Assembly: GCF_038396675.1 (NCBI RefSeq)
Contig: NC_088921.1
Coordinates: forward strand, 28,927,501 to 28,991,500
Length of the DNA stretch: 64,000 bases
From: Hydra vulgaris
Taxonomy: Eukaryota > Cnidaria > Hydrozoa > Anthoathecata > Hydridae
Reading direction: 5' to 3'
Positions 1-15,945 of the stretch are shown piece after piece (the stretch's first letter is position 1; every line of letters starts with the position of its first letter). Position numbers and translations under genes: made by a program. Under the pieces are notes generated by a model, which saw nothing but the letters and a program-made list of their open reading frames with translations, was not told the DNA's origin and searched no databases.

Positions 1-1827
1 CGAGAGCAGAACATGGACAAAGTAAGAGGCTTAAAGTTAGTGATTCACTTTGATACTAAAACTGTAAGGCAGTACACCAGTGAAGAAGTAATTTCCACAA
101 GTCATGAGAGGATAGCTTTAAGCGTTTCTTCTCCTAAAGCTGACCCTTTAGATTTTCTGCTTGGTATTTTGAAAATTAAAAGTTCCAAGGGAAACGACCA
201 GGCTGTAGCCATTCAAAGTTTCCTCGAATACTATGAGCTATCAGATCAAGTTATTGGGATGTGTGCTGACACCACAGCTATCAACACAGGAAAGAACAAT
301 GGAGCTAATAGAAATGTTATTGTTCATGCTTTGGGGAGGCCTGTTCTCTGGCTAATGTGCAGACATCACATACATGAGAGACATGTGTCTCATGTCACGA
401 ATCTGTTTTTGGTACAACAAAAAGTCCAAGCAATCGCCTACGTTTTACTTCAGAAGCTATGACCGCAAATACATAGAGAAGTTAATAAACTTGAAAGAAT
501 TGTCAAAATTAAATGGTCTCAGGGTGCATTTAGACCAGGTACTCTTTTGCACCAACTTGCAGTTGAAACTAAAAAATTTTGCACCACAGCACTTCAGAGA
601 AACACTTTCCAAAGAGGAGACTACAATTATCTATGCCAGCAACTGGCTTACTTCCTGGGCGCAGGTATATCTAATTTCTTCTTTAAGCAGCCGGGAGCTC
701 ACCATGAGGCCATGTTTATGAGTGACTGTCTTTACCTTTTTATTCTGCAGATGACACAGAACTATCATCCGAATGATTCAAAAACAGTAGAGCCTGCTAC
801 TATCAAGAACATAAATACTGCTACAAATTATATTGTGTTTTTCCATGTTCTATTCTTTCTGAAGAGTCCTTTGGCAACTCAAGCTCCTTCAATTGACCGA
901 AGAGCTTTTAAGATAGCTTACCAGCTCCAAATGTTAGATGATTACAAAGCCTATGCAGAGATTAGCAAAGTTCTCAACAAAAGCCTTCTACGGTACACTT
1001 GGTATCGAGCTCCCCAGCTTGTAGTTTTGTCACTTGCTGACAGGGATCTTGATACCGAAGTTAAGAACAACATCCGTAACAAATTGTTGTCTTTTGCCAT
1101 TCCAGAAAAAAAATATATGGTGCTTGAGAACCTGGAATCCAGCCACTCATTGTTCCAATGTCATCTCTTGATAATTTTGTCACTGAGCAAAGTTCTGTTC
1201 TTTCTCCTAGAAATCACTAAGGAAGAGCTTTTCCTGTGGAGAGAGAAAGGTATAGCTGCTTGCGAAAGTAAGAGAGCCCCTAGGTCATTTGTCAAGTTTT
1301 CTGCTTGTGCACATCAGCTTGCAGTGATAAATGATAGAGCAGAACGTCACATAAAGCTGATCCAAGACTTTATTGGAAGGACACAAAACGAGGATAGACT
1401 TCAGGATACTTTTCAGGTAATTACATATCATTATTATACAGACCTGTAGTGGGTAAATTGTTAGGGGGAGGGGTCATTTTTGAAAAATTAGACAATTTAG
1501 AATAGCAAACGCATATGCTCATTTTTAATAACAAAAAAAAAGAAGTCAATTGCATTTAAAAATTTATACCTAACAACCACTTACCCCACCCAATGTACGC
1601 GCATGCTACACAATAATGTCTGCAAAATTTGAAAGTATTTCCGTATCATTTTATTTAATAAAATAAACTATTAATTTCAAATACTAGAAATTTTATTGCT
1701 TGGATTATTTAATTATTTTACAAAATAACCTGCTTTTTTAATTTTATTTATTATTTTCTAGGTTGTCCATAAAAACAGACAACAAGTATCCAAGAAAGTT
1801 ACAAAGAAGGACCTGCAGAACATTTAA
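1..1827 (+). pseudogene. Family A transposase-like gene, 5'-partial, two exons, disrupted
   Basis: The open frame enters from the left edge and carries a set of motifs I associate with an uncharacterised, transposon-associated protein family common in cnidarian genomes: LVIHFD (about base 40), CADTTAINTG (about 265-295), CRHHIHE (about 357-377), GAHHEAMFM (about 695-720), LSLADRD (about 1030), INDRAERHIKLIQDF (about 1327-1371). The frame is broken once at TGA 460-462; the +2 frame between about 400 and 540 also reads family-like, so a pair of compensating frameshifts is possible. The sequence then returns to the first frame up to 1416. A phase-0 intron fits well: donor CAG|GTAATT at 1416/1417 and acceptor TTTCTAG|GTT at 1761/1762, giving a last exon 1762-1827 that ends in a lysine-rich tail and TAA. 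Two further fragments of this family lie at 25380-25675 and 55054-55850. The chemistry of the family is not known to me; that it is a transposase is inferred from copy number and decay. Confidence 0.6.
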
Positions 1828-4467
<2,640 letters not shown>

Positions 4468-5230
4468 TTATTTTACTGTTTTTGCAGTTGGATTGTTGGC
4501 ATTCCTTACAACTTTTTTTAGCTTGTGCAAATATTTTTCAAACGGAAAGTAAGATATTTTCTTCAAGGAGCAATTGAAATTTTCTACGTCATCACTAATT
4601 TGCAATGAACTATGAATGTTAAACACAGTAAATGTTTTACCAAAAATTTCTATGCAAATGTTCAAAAAATACTTAAGCAATTCTTTACAGTAAGGCAAAC
4701 AGCTTTTACGTAGGTAACTATCTGGATGCACCAAAATAAATATTGAAATTGACAGCGAAAGAAAGTGTTTGCAACCAGGTTCTGAAACAATTTTTTTCAA
4801 AGAAACTGGTCCAGTTTATAAAAAAAATTGTCTGAATTCAGTTGCTTTCCACCTATCAACTTCAAGCAATGATCGTTTTCTTCTAGCAAAATCACTAGGA
4901 ATGTGATTTCTAAGTTCAATTAGTCTCTCAGATATTTGTGATATTTGTGCTTGTGACAACCTAGCCATATGACCTTTTCGGAAAAAATTTAAAATTCTTT
5001 TAACAACCCCAAGACATATCAAATAAATCAACCCCAAGACATACCAAGGTAGAATCCGGAAACACATCTAATGCCAGCAGCTATAAAAGGAGACTTATAT
5101 TTTTGATGTTGCTTATCTAACTGGGCTAAAACTGTCATCTGTTCGTTTATAAAATTCTTGTTCTTCGTTAACGCAACTCTTCCCGCCCGGGAACCTTTGA
5201 TTATGCATCTTTCACTAGAATTATACCCAG
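4468..5230 (-). pseudogene. CACTA/EnSpm-like (TNP2-type) transposase C-terminal fragment
   Basis: Reading leftwards from about 5230, the frames give a CERC-type start, then ICLGVVKRIL, RLSQAQISQISERL, RNHIPSDFARR, WKATEFRQF, TGPV, FLSLSISIFILVHPD, YCKELLKYF, FNIHSSLQISDDVENF and FPFEKYLHKLKKVVR. This order is what I recall for the TNP2-like transposase of CACTA/EnSpm DNA transposons found in many animal genomes. The two longer open segments (4816-5067 and 4468-4800) are in the same frame, separated by a single TAA at 4816-4818 that falls where family members usually have Tyr before TGPV. Upstream of about 5067 the match continues only with frame changes. It is a decayed C-terminal piece; no catalytic N-terminal part and no CACTA ends were found. 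Confidence 0.7.
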
Positions 5231-5353
5231 TATTATTGAGTACTTTAGTCTACTCAACGGTTTACGTTATATAAAGAACTACTTGTTTGGTTACAATCAT
5301 ATATTATAATAAAAATAAAGAAGATCTGATACAGAATATATATATAAGGAATA

Positions 5354-7190
5354 TCAACTAAAACATGAGAATATGGCGAAACATGCAATGCATCGTGGGA
5401 AATAGTTTAAACCAATAATTAATTCGCATGAAGTCGAATAGGCTTCAACACTCCCGCTACTATTGATGAGTAAAAGAATATTCTTCTCGTTAACGAAGGT
5501 GACAGTTGCTATTTTTTCTTTGCCAGAATATGAAGTAGGATATAGTTTAATAATGTGTCGATTAACTAAATACGATTTACCACTTTCTTGTATGTAACGA
5601 ACTTTAGCAACGCGAACAATTCCATCGTTAGAGTATATCAATTTTTTAACACGTGCTAACTTCCATAATTGTCTTTTGCGGTTATCGCTTTCAATTAATA
5701 CAATGCCATTAACACTAATATCATTGCAACCATTACTTTGATTTGATTTATGGTATTCACGCAACTCTGTCAAGTATTCACTTTTGAACCTGCTTCTAAA
5801 ATAGTTCAACATATTAGCTAATGTATTGTTTTGTATTTGTACATCGTGTTCTCATCACAAGCACTAAGATTTGTCTCAAACCTTAGTTTATGTCCAAAAA
5901 GTAAGTGATTGGGAGTGAGTGCTTCATCACCATGGTTGTTATACAAATACGTACACGGTCGGTTGTTTTGTGCCATTTTAATTTCGGAAAGCAATGTTCG
6001 TACTTCTTCATAAGATGATTTCGAGGTCTTTAAGGCTTTTTTTTAAACATTTTTGTCATTTGTAAAAGTTGCTCGAACATCCCTCCCCACCAAGGGGCCG
6101 AAGGTGCATTAAATTTATTACTTAACAGAAAGGTTTGCTGCAAATGATTGAGTTTCAAATGAAACGAATTGAAAATCATTGTCAGAATAAATAATTTCTG
6201 GAACACCCCGTCTTCCAATAAATCGGCGAATCATAATGCATACAACTGACAACCCATAATGCACAATTTAGATGATTAGTCAGCTACTGAGTCTAATAAA
6301 ATTGAACGGCTACTGCAACACGTAAACAAAAAACTCCATGCTTTATTTAATGTACTACCATCGTAAAAATCTTTGATATACAGTGGACCAGCATAATCCA
6401 AAGCAATACACTTTAAATCAAAATTAGAGTTTAAACAACTTTCTGGTGAAGGAGGAGCAGGTGGATAAGAATAAGGTTTACCTTCTATACGTTAACAAGT
6501 TGTCCATTCTCGTATCACGCTCTTTGCTAACCGCCTAAAACACGGTATCCAATACTGGGATCTTAAAGCATTAATTGTTTCTTTCAAACCATTATGCTTG
6601 ACAAGCTTTTGAAAATGTAAATTAGTAATTTAGCAAAATAACAATTATTAAAAATAAGTATAAGAAATATATTGTGGTATTGATAAATCGAAGAATCCAC
6701 GACGTTACTCGAAGTAAGAACCTAAAATCACTAAAGTTATCAATATTAATAAAGTCGAGATTAACATTAAACTTAACATGTGCCACATTACATAAAACTT
6801 CTCGGGTTTCATTTGAATGATTAACATGTTCATATTATGGCCATTTGATATTAGTATCGTTTAAAAAACTCGCTCTAGATTCATTATTATTTAATTTCTT
6901 AAGCGATGATCCTCGAAATATTATATCTGCAGGGTTTCTATATGACTTTTTATAGTTCCAATAACAAAGACCATTTTCTTATTTTAGTTAATCGATTTTG
7001 TACAAACTGTTCATAGGTATTATTAGTATAAATTATTCAGTGTAAGCAAATTGTTGAATCAGTCAAATTTTATTTATTTGAAATGTTATAAATAGATATT
7101 AATTGATTGTAAAGAGATGCTAATGATTTCTCTAAAAGTAAAGCTGCAGAAAGTTCTAATCGATGTAATAATGTAATGTAACTCCCTACT
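5354..7190 (-). pseudogene. BEL/Pao LTR-retrotransposon pol fragment (RNase H tail, integrase, C-terminal domain)
   Basis: On the minus strand, from right to left, the conceptual translation shows a remnant like the post-RT region (SAALLLEKSLASLYNQ near 7120-7155, NPADIIFRG near 6915), a zinc-binding/integrase start (SQYWIP near 6550), ALDYAGPLYIKDF (near 6370-6410), NKFNAPSAPWWGGMFEQL (within 6030-6218), EALTPNHLLFG (near 5900-5930) and the terminal domain at 5354-5812 with the FRSRFKSEYLTELR block and RQLWKLARVKK. This order (RNase H, integrase, then the DUF5641-type tail) is characteristic of BEL/Pao elements. Several frameshifts and stops interrupt it (for example near 5830, 6050 and 6490), so it is inactive. 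No LTR pair was identified. The CACTA fragment lies immediately downstream on the same strand, so one may have inserted beside the other. Confidence 0.8.
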
Positions 7191-8148
7191 CTACCGTGTT
7201 TTATTTATTTTGTCTTAAGGTACATGAAATACAATTTTTACAAAAAAATAAAAGTAAAAAGTTAAGTAAAAAAGTGAAAAGTCATTTCTGGACAAGAGAA
7301 GATTTTCCTTTAAACATTGTGGGGACACCAGACATTTTATATTGACCTAACTTTGTTTTACATTGTCGAAGGACAGCAGTCTTTATACCTCTGAAGATAC
7401 TGAAAAAACTAAAAAAGTCTCATCCATAACTCATTTTCACAAAAAACTGGACAATCGACCTTTGTCTTCTGAGGTGCAGATATTAAGATTTAGAGTTTAT
7501 TTTAGTTTGTAGTTTTGGTTTAGTTTATAATTATTTTTAGTTTATTTTCAGTTAGTTTAAGCTTCAGTTATTTTTTTTCTTATTTTAGACATTCTTATGG
7601 AGGAAATGAGGGGAATAGGTAAAAAGTTTATAATTATATATTTATTTTTATGTAAATATTATTTTATCGATTATTCTAAGGTATATTTTTTTGTCTTTAG
7701 CGTCTGGGAGAAGCATGACTGGTAGGGCTGTGTTTTATAAATTATATATTTTGTATGGAGAAATATGTGCAATAGGTGAAAGAATTATTTAATATAAATA
7801 TGTCATTTTTTGAACTGTTAGCGTTTTTCTCATATTTTTAATAAATTAACATTTTTCAAATGTTTAAAACTTTTTAATTTATTTATCTCTTATTATTTTT
7901 TTAAATATTGTTAGTATTATCTTCTGTTACCTATGAAAATGATGAGGTTATGTTTTATATTTTAATTAAATAAAATTCCAAGTATTTATAATTTTTATTA
8001 TATCCTTCTACTTGTCATTCTTGAGTCGTTAGCATTTGAGAGCTTTTGTGATCTTAGATTTGTTAACATTTGAGCAGTACAGAAATTATCGCTCCCAACA
8101 CCCAGGGCCTCTCTCGGAGAGATCCTTCAATAAGTGGTGTGGTAATGG

Positions 8149-8193
8149 CGGTATGGATGAGCCCTCCTTCAAATGGAGGGCTCATCCATACCG
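8149..8193. repeat. Inverted repeat, 19-bp arms, 7-nt loop
   Basis: The sequence GTATGGATGAGCCCTCC (8151-8167) is followed by TTCAAAT and its exact reverse complement; two more flanking base pairs (8149-8150 with 8192-8193) extend the stem. It is the least AT-rich piece of its neighbourhood. It may be the tip of a MITE; no target duplication was recognised. Confidence 0.85.
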
Positions 8194-9496
8194 GGATGTT
8201 GAGAAAAACACCGAAGAAAAAACAGCAACCAAAAGGTTGTATATGTATTCTATCAGCGAAGATATTTGAAACATTTTTGTCATCGGTGATATTTTTTTAT
8301 TTTTATTGTTTTTAATTTTGAAATTTTTTTTTTTTAATACATTATGTTGTATATTTGATTTGTTTTGGTCTTTTTTAATTTAAATTTTATTTGTTTTTCA
8401 CCAATCAAACTTAAATATAGTTAAACTGATTCATTACCCAATTATCATAATATAATGATGTTACATTCTATTGTTAAAAATATTTAATTGGTAGTTCAGT
8501 TTATTGAACTCACTGCTTTTAAAATTTACTGTAAAACAAGACAATATTTTTAGCTATATAAATGCAATTTAGTTATATCTCAATTTTATTTTTTATCTTT
8601 AATGTTTATAGTTTGGCTCATTAAAGCATTTGTTATTTTCCTTTTTAATTTAAAATATTTTATATCTATTGTAATGTCTTTTAAATTAAACTACAGTTTA
8701 TTAAAAGCCAACATGAAATAACGTCATTAAACAACACCGACAAGCCGCATCACGACATCAAATGAAGTATTTTACCAGGTTACTAAAATACAGGTAATTT
8801 GTTTTCCAGTTTTTTTTGTATTATTTCTTCTTTGTCTACTTATCTGTAACAATTTTTATTTTAGGTTTCTCATACGACGCATTAATGCAACATAAAAGAT
8901 CAAAGTTTACATATTTTTTTCAATTTGTTGTACACATGTGTGATTGTAAACTATATTTTTTTTTGTTTAAAACGTATTTGTACTCAATTGCTTAGTTATT
9001 TATAATAAACTTGGTTATTTTTAATAAATCTATTTAGTTGAGTGCGTGTAACGTTTTTAAGACAATTTTCTTTTTTTTAAAAATTCAATCAAGGGGATAC
9101 CAAAAAACTAATAACTCCTGCATAATATAAGTTTCCTTCATAATAATCTTAATAATAAAATAAAGTTCAGGTAATAAAAATGTGACAAGAATTTAGTTTT
9201 AGTTTTTCGTCAATTTAAAGCATGATGTTATTATTTTTTGGTCAGTAACTAAAAACGCATTGTGTTGAACTTTGGAATGCTGAGGAATATGGTTCAGCCT
9301 TACACTGATATGACCAATGTCAGTTGTAAATTACTCAAATAATGTTAAATAGTTAGTAAATTTATTTACCTCTCCATACTTTTCATGTTACTTTTACAGA
9401 CGGATCAATTTTCTCAAGCTGATGGCATTTTTCTATAAGGGTATTAGCTAAGGTTTCGCAACTTTAAATTGTGAAAAACAGCCACTTTAAACTAAT

Positions 9497-9542
9497 TATG
9501 TAACAGACTGACCATAAACCGGGTTTTGGTCGGTCTGTTACA
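9497..9542. repeat. Inverted repeat, ~14-bp arms
   Basis: GTAACAGACTGACC and GGTCGGTCTGTTAC face each other with one G/T pair, separated by a short spacer. Function unknown; possibly a small foldback element. Confidence 0.7.
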
Positions 9543-10051
9543 AAATTAGTTACGGGTTGTTCTCTGCTAGTAAATGAATAAATGTGCAAAAGTTTTTACT
9601 TTGACAGGCTTAGTTATAATATTGTTTTTAATTATTTTTGTTCGATTTTAAAAAATTAAAGAATAAATAAGTTTATAGCGTTATGATTAGATGACTTATT
9701 ATTGTTTAATTAATTTCAGCGGTGCGTTTTACAACAACAAATTTTCAAAATTTTATGCTGTTCTTGAATATATTGAGACTCAAGAATAACATACATCACT
9801 TAATATCATGTGGATGATTGATAGACTCAACTGGGATATTAAAAATTTAATTAAAAATTAAACTGTATTAATTATTTACTATCCACCAAAAAAAGCAGCA
9901 AACAAAGTGTTAAGTTCCAAATTAAATATGCAGTATTCCAGAAGAACACAGGCTTTTATGCAAAGTACGAATTCTGGGAACTCTAAGTAAGTATTCTTAA
10001 ATTTTTAGAGATTCTTAGTGTTCCTCTGTTAATAGGAAGTGTAAAGATCCT

Positions 10052-10363
10052 TCAGGGACTAACAATTAGACATTTACAAAATGCTGTGGTACTGGCGGAA
10101 AGGAGATCACAACCATAAAATACCGTAGTTCTTAATCCAGTTCCGGGTGAAAACTTGCAGAGTCTGGGTTTACTTTTGAGCAGGTGGTATTTTTTTCTTA
10201 TTAAAGTGGCGAAAAAACCTTTCAAAAATAAGGCATCCTCGTAAAAATCAGCAGGACATGAGTTTGTAGCCCCCATAATATAGGACCGGTTTAAACTTTC
10301 CCTCCTTGGTTTTTCAATAACAAAAACTTTTACACAAAAAAACCTGTAAAAAAAAACTAGCAA
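10052..10363 (-). other. Unrecognised open frame (about 103 codons)
   Basis: The frame contains a mixed-composition stretch (motifs such as NSCPADFYEDALF and SPGTGLRTTVFYGCD) unlike the low-complexity translation of neighbouring DNA, and the underlying DNA is less AT-rich than its surroundings. I recognise no domain, and no splice structure is compelling. It sits just outside the left boundary of the segmental duplication. It could be a fragment of a transposon or an exon; equally it could be chance. Confidence 0.2.
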
Positions 10364-11900
10364 TTAAGCCAGCTATGTCTTTAAAATAGTCTACCATTTC
10401 TTAGTCTCCAATTGGTATATGCGCCTTCTTACTACGATTTCATGTCTTTATCTGAACTCGAGACTTTATTTTTTACATAACTGTTGTACAAGATCCTGTC
10501 AAAGTTATTGGAGAATATAAGTAAATTTTTCTAGTTTATATAAATTACTTCTAACTTACTTTACAAGTCATATTAAATGTAAGCTTATGTAATTTAAGTT
10601 TTATTATAAATAGTTTGTTTTTTTATGAAGATTTATTATTAATTATAAAATTAGAAATTCCGACTTAAAAGATATTTTATTTGTAAGTTTAATTTACATT
10701 AAATGGCAAATTACATTTATATAATTTACTTTCATATGCAAGTTTTTTTTGATAAGTTTTTTATTTTAATTTGTTACTTTTATAGTAAATGTAAACTACA
10801 GTTTAAGGAACTTTTATATTATTTAATGTTATATTCAAAATTAAATAACTGTTAAATGTAAAAATAAACAGCTTTTTCATGTGACTTCTTTTACAAAACT
10901 TTTGAAAGTAAAAAAGCATACATTTATAAAGTAAAAGTCGTTTCAAAAAAAGGAATTACTAATACTGAAATGTAAATTTACATCAAGCGTTATGACTTAC
11001 ATATATAATTTACTTTTTGATAAAAATCAACTTACTCGTGTAAGTAAAAAATAGTTAAAGAGCCATACCTAGTTTAAGTTTTAAATGTTTTGAAAATAAA
11101 AACATGTTTATATATCACGTTGTTAGGTTCCTTGGAATTTGAAATGAACGTCCTATGTTTTATACACAAACCAATTTACAAAAACCTTTCTAATTTCTGA
11201 AAAAGACTTTTGATTGCAGATGAAATGTGTGTAAACAAAGGCCTCAAGCTGCAAACTTAGTCAAAATAACGTAAGAATCGTTGTTGCCATGGTTTTTATT
11301 CTACTTACTTTATTGTCATTAAATCTTATCATAAAACTTTGTTTTGAATTATTTGTCTGTGTACTTTTTTATGCTTGCTTTTAAACATTATTACTTCTTT
11401 CCTTTCTCTTGTTTTACCTAAATTCTTCCTAAAATTGACTTTTGGTACATGTTAGTAGATAATGATGCTTTCTATAGAGCTGAGTCTGCTTTCTGCAGAC
11501 AGTTTTAAATTTTGTTTTCAATATAAGCATACACATTTTAGAAAATTAGAACTTTCCTGGAAATTACGTTACTCAAATTTCAAAAAACGCTGGATCCATC
11601 CAATCAGAACTACATATTTTGTTTTCCGAAAAGTATGAAAATTAAGAATTCACTCTCATGTTTTTACTAATTTTGTGGTACAAAGTGTAATAATTTTGAA
11701 TAAAATCAATTAAAACATGTATAATTACAGTAATTACAAAAAAAGCTTTACCAATCAAAGTCAGGAAACTCTAGACAAGCAAACTTTTGACATTTTGCAA
11801 GTGGATAAAAATCAGATAAAGAATAAAGACATGAGATAAAAAATAAAGGCATTTTACCATTAAACATGTTTTGACATTAAAGCCTCAAAAGAGTAACATA

Positions 11901-14900
11901 CCCAGACAGTAAGGATATAATGGTCCCGCACTAGTCCTGTATAGGCTGCCGCGCTGGACCGGCTATGGCTGCCGACGTTGGTGAAGCTCCGTTTTGCTCT
12001 AAGGATTTTTCATGGACCAGCCGTGGCTAACCAGTGATGGCAAAACCGCGGCTAGCCAGTGCAGGATAAGAAGTGGCATAACAACGATTAGCCAGTTTTA
12101 CATTGTACCATCGTGATATTGTCTTTGTTAACTAACTGGGTCGCGCATGGGATTGTCATGGATTTTTTTCGGGGAATCCTATTTGAAGTCCCTATATTTT
12201 CCTTTATATTTAGACTTCTTAATTATTTTAAGTTATCTTTAGCAGAGTTGACTGTAATTTTTTGGTTAAAAATTTGCGTATTTTTCATTAGTTTAAGGAC
12301 AATAAAATGTATTAAACAAATGATTATTGACATTTTTAATTATTATGAATGAATTTAAAAAACATGCTTAAATTTTAAAATATATATTTACGCGACAAAT
12401 AGCAATTATTATACAAAGATTTGATTCATAGCCATTCGACAATGGTGCTTTTTTGCGATTCATGTCCAATCGTCTAGATGATTCCGTTATAAATTTCTGC
12501 TTCAATTTGTAACGTTACTTTCTTCTTCAGTGCTTGCATCCGTTTTAACTTTAATAAAATAAAAATAAACATAAGCACAACTTAATAATTAATTACATAT
12601 ATACTTATTCAACATAGTAGCAACATATATACAAAATGGTCACAACATAAACAACATGGCTATCATGTTACAATAACAATTATTTTTCATATTGACGAAA
12701 AAGTTTAATCCATTAACATCAAACCATCGTTTCATAGACTTGAGTTAAGGATCTTTTTATTATTTTGTGAACTAAAATGTAATGAAAATTGCAATGAAAA
12801 TTTACAATTACAAAAAAATGCAGGATACTTACAAATATATTTATCAAAACATGTGTTACTTGGATTATAATGGACCAAAACTCCATTAACAATTTCATGT
12901 CTTGAGATTTGACAATTTATGATTGAATATTTAATTTACTTTACAGCAGATTCTAAATAAAGTATATAACACGCTGTGAAAAAGTTAATTTATCATTTTA
13001 TTATATATAGATGACTTTAAAATCTTGCCACAATATGATTACAATTTAAAGCATCTTAAACATTTTAAAAAAGATGCACATTATCATTATACCATTTAAA
13101 TTTTTAAGATTGAACCTATAATATTTAGCATTAACATATATTTAAAATATTTAAATTGAAATCCTAATATAATTTTCTTCATTATTGATAATATATAGAT
13201 GAAATCTGTTTATCTAACTACATAACAAACTTGTCAGCAAGGGAACAGAAAAAGATTTAATTTACTACCTGTATCTGGTAGGTATAAGGTGTTAGGGAGC
13301 ACTAAAAATGTTAGGAGACTTATAAACTATATTTATAAAAAATTCATCAAATTTAAATAAACAAGACAATTTTAACATAAATTTAAATTTAAATTGCAAA
13401 TTTAAACATATACATGATTTCATGTATGTGTAAGTATATATACTAATATGTTTGCATATTTATATGTGAGTAAATAATTATACATGTATTTATGGGTGAA
13501 TATTTACAGATGTATCATTAAACAACTATTCTTCATTTAAAATCTATTGAGGCAGTTCTTGATGACAAGATCTTATGATCTTCTGTGAGTATCTGCTTAC
13601 TTATTGTAAAGTTAACAAAGTTTATAATTCTTATTGTATGTATTTTATGTACTTTATTCATTCTTTTATTGTAAAACTTGCTTTAAATAAATAGAAAGAA
13701 AAAAAAATTAATTGCCTCTCAACCTTCCTAAATATTTTTAAACACAAAAACTATTTTATAAAAGACAGTAACTCTAGTCATTAGTAATAGTAAAATTAAG
13801 GGGAAAAAATTTTTCTTTTACTTAGACACTGAAAACAGAAATAGTAATAACTTATTTGATTAAGTGTAAACTTACCAGACTTAGATGAACCATTCAACTT
13901 GAGATTTGGCATTTTGTTTTAACATTACGTTTATTGCCATAGCTTCATTAATATTCACTACTTTTATGTGGTGGCGCATTATTCATCACAAACAAACTCT
14001 AAAAACAAAACATCAATACTATTAAATCCAATAATTGAACTTATTTTCTTTGAGGTGTTTTCAAATAAAATAACAAAATAAGAAAAAGCATTATTGGCAA
14101 TTCTTTATAACCATTAATGAAAGCGTTTTAAAAGTGAAATTATAGAAAAAATGACTTTGGAAGTTTGACATTAGGGCAAATCAAATACTTCTTGAAATAA
14201 TTAGATAAAATAAATATAACATTATTACTTACATCATTATTTAGACCTCATTGAACCTATCAAGGAGTTTACATATATGGAAACATGTTATTATGATTAA
14301 ATAACTCCGACATATAGTTTAAAAAATTGATCATGTAAAAACTCACTAATAAACCTTTCTCTCCACATTAAAAATTAGAGGATCAAGAGGTGATGTGATA
14401 CAACTATACAGAATTATTATTGACGTGGATGTAATAAATTGGTATAATGCTCAAATCTTTATAGAAAATTCTATTACAAAAGACAACAATAAATGATATA
14501 TAAATAACAATACAAAAATTCAAACAGTCAACATAATTTTTTCATAAATAGAATAGCCGACAAATGAAACCATTTATAACTAAAAGTTGTGAAAGCAAAA
14601 AATCTAAATATATTTCTAACACTCTACAATAAATAAATACTAAACTGTGAAAAGCTGTTAAGGTCTGACATCTACTCTTGTAAGACTATACGCTAATAAT
14701 GTGTATCACAACTTTGTTGGTTTATTTATATTTATTTATTGTATTTAAAAGTAAACAAATTAAAAAATTTATTTAGATAAAATTATTAAATATTAATTAA
14801 ACTCCTATAAAAAAATAAAAAATAATAAAGTCCACAACGAATGTTTCAAATTATTTTGCTAAAAACACTTATATGCCCAAGTCTAGGTATATGGACTTGA

Positions 14901-15945
14901 TAACTTTTTCTATCTAATGCCTCATATGTTAATAATACTTAGGTATCCATTTTTTGACCTCAACAACTTTGTATAACACTACAATAATGATATTCTTAAG
15001 CTATATTTATAAAGATGTTATTTTTATATTATTCCTATTAAACTATAAGAATATAAAAGATAAATGTGTTAATAACACTCAAATTATGTTAAAGAAAAGT
15101 TATGATTATTACAACAAAAAGATAATAAAATAAAGCAAAATTATATCTACACAATAATATACATATATATAATATATTTCCTTTCCTATGAAACCAACAT
15201 TTCTATCAGTTTTTTTCTATTAATATCTATCATACTTCAATTGCCGTTGTTTCCATAAATTAGGTTTTAAGTTTCTCTAACTAGTTTAGCATGGCGAAAA
15301 AATTTAATATAAACATTAAACCTATTTAATGGTTAATGTTTGATGTAAATAATTACGTTTGAGATAAATAGACTTGTAAACAATGTTGATATATCATGAT
15401 TAATATGTTATTTGAAGTCTAACAATACATCCTATACGAAACTTTATTTATTTAACAAAAGAATTTACTTGCAATAATTTATTTAGAAATTATTTAAAAA
15501 ACATAAATTTCCTTTTACAGAATATTAATTTTTAAAACTTATCTAAAATTATTATGTACGCAATATAAAAAATTTCTCACCTGAAAGTATTCTTTTAAAC
15601 AATAAAGTTTTTAGATATATTTGAATGAAGAGGAAGAAACGACTTTCAAGATGGATGCGAATATATGCGCTGTAAACGCTCTTGTTTATATCATTATTAA
15701 TTTGATTTTACCACTGATAGGTCAGTATCGGCCCAGTCTCTATTGTTCTGCTACAGCAAATCTTTGTTGGACCATTGATGGTTTTTTTGCGGCTACCCAG
15801 CTCAGGCAATTTTATAAAGGCTCGGCAATGGCCCTGTTACGGCTTCCCAACACTGGCAATCCAAGAACGGAACTTTATCGGGCCTGTAATGAATTCGCTG
15901 GCATAGGCTAGCCATTATCGGACCAGTATATCCTTGCTGTCTGGG
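11901..15945. mobile_element. 4,045-bp TIR transposon with TA target duplication, apparently non-autonomous
   Basis: The ends are inverted repeats: left CCCAGACAGTAAGGATATA, right (reverse-complemented) CCCAGACAGCAAGGATATA, continuing to about 26 bp with two mismatches. Beyond that, GC-richer subterminal regions of roughly 200-300 bp at each end share short motifs such as GGCTAGCC and GGCCCGATAA-like strings, while the core is AT-rich. TA flanks both ends (11899-11900, 15946-15947). The second duplication copy has the uninterrupted site AACATAGCCATAC (near 33085-33097), which proves both the insertion and the 2-bp TA duplication. I see no transposase: the only open frames (12113-12352, 15621-15911) are short, unlike any known domain, and the second is made of the subterminal repeats. 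A TA duplication is shared by Tc1/mariner and a few other superfamilies; the TIR alone does not tell me which. Confidence 0.9.

Larger units (their letters stand above)
7191..10486. other. AT-rich stretch without recognisable genes
   Basis: No frame here looks like a known protein. Two hairpins stand out: 8149-8193 (19-bp arms, GC-richer than its surroundings) and 9497-9542 (arms GTAACAGACTGACC / GGTCGGTCTGTTAC). Open frames across the first hairpin (8036-8315) have no recognisable domain. A minus-strand open frame at 10052-10363 is listed separately. Confidence 0.5.

Noticed and set aside
8036-8315. Two overlapping frames around the 19-bp hairpin
   Set aside because: The apparent coding potential is caused by the inverted repeat; no domain.
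15621-15911. 96-codon frame near the right end of the 4-kb transposon
   Set aside because: Lies in subterminal repeats, has no domain, and its composition reflects repeated GGCCCGATAA-like motifs.
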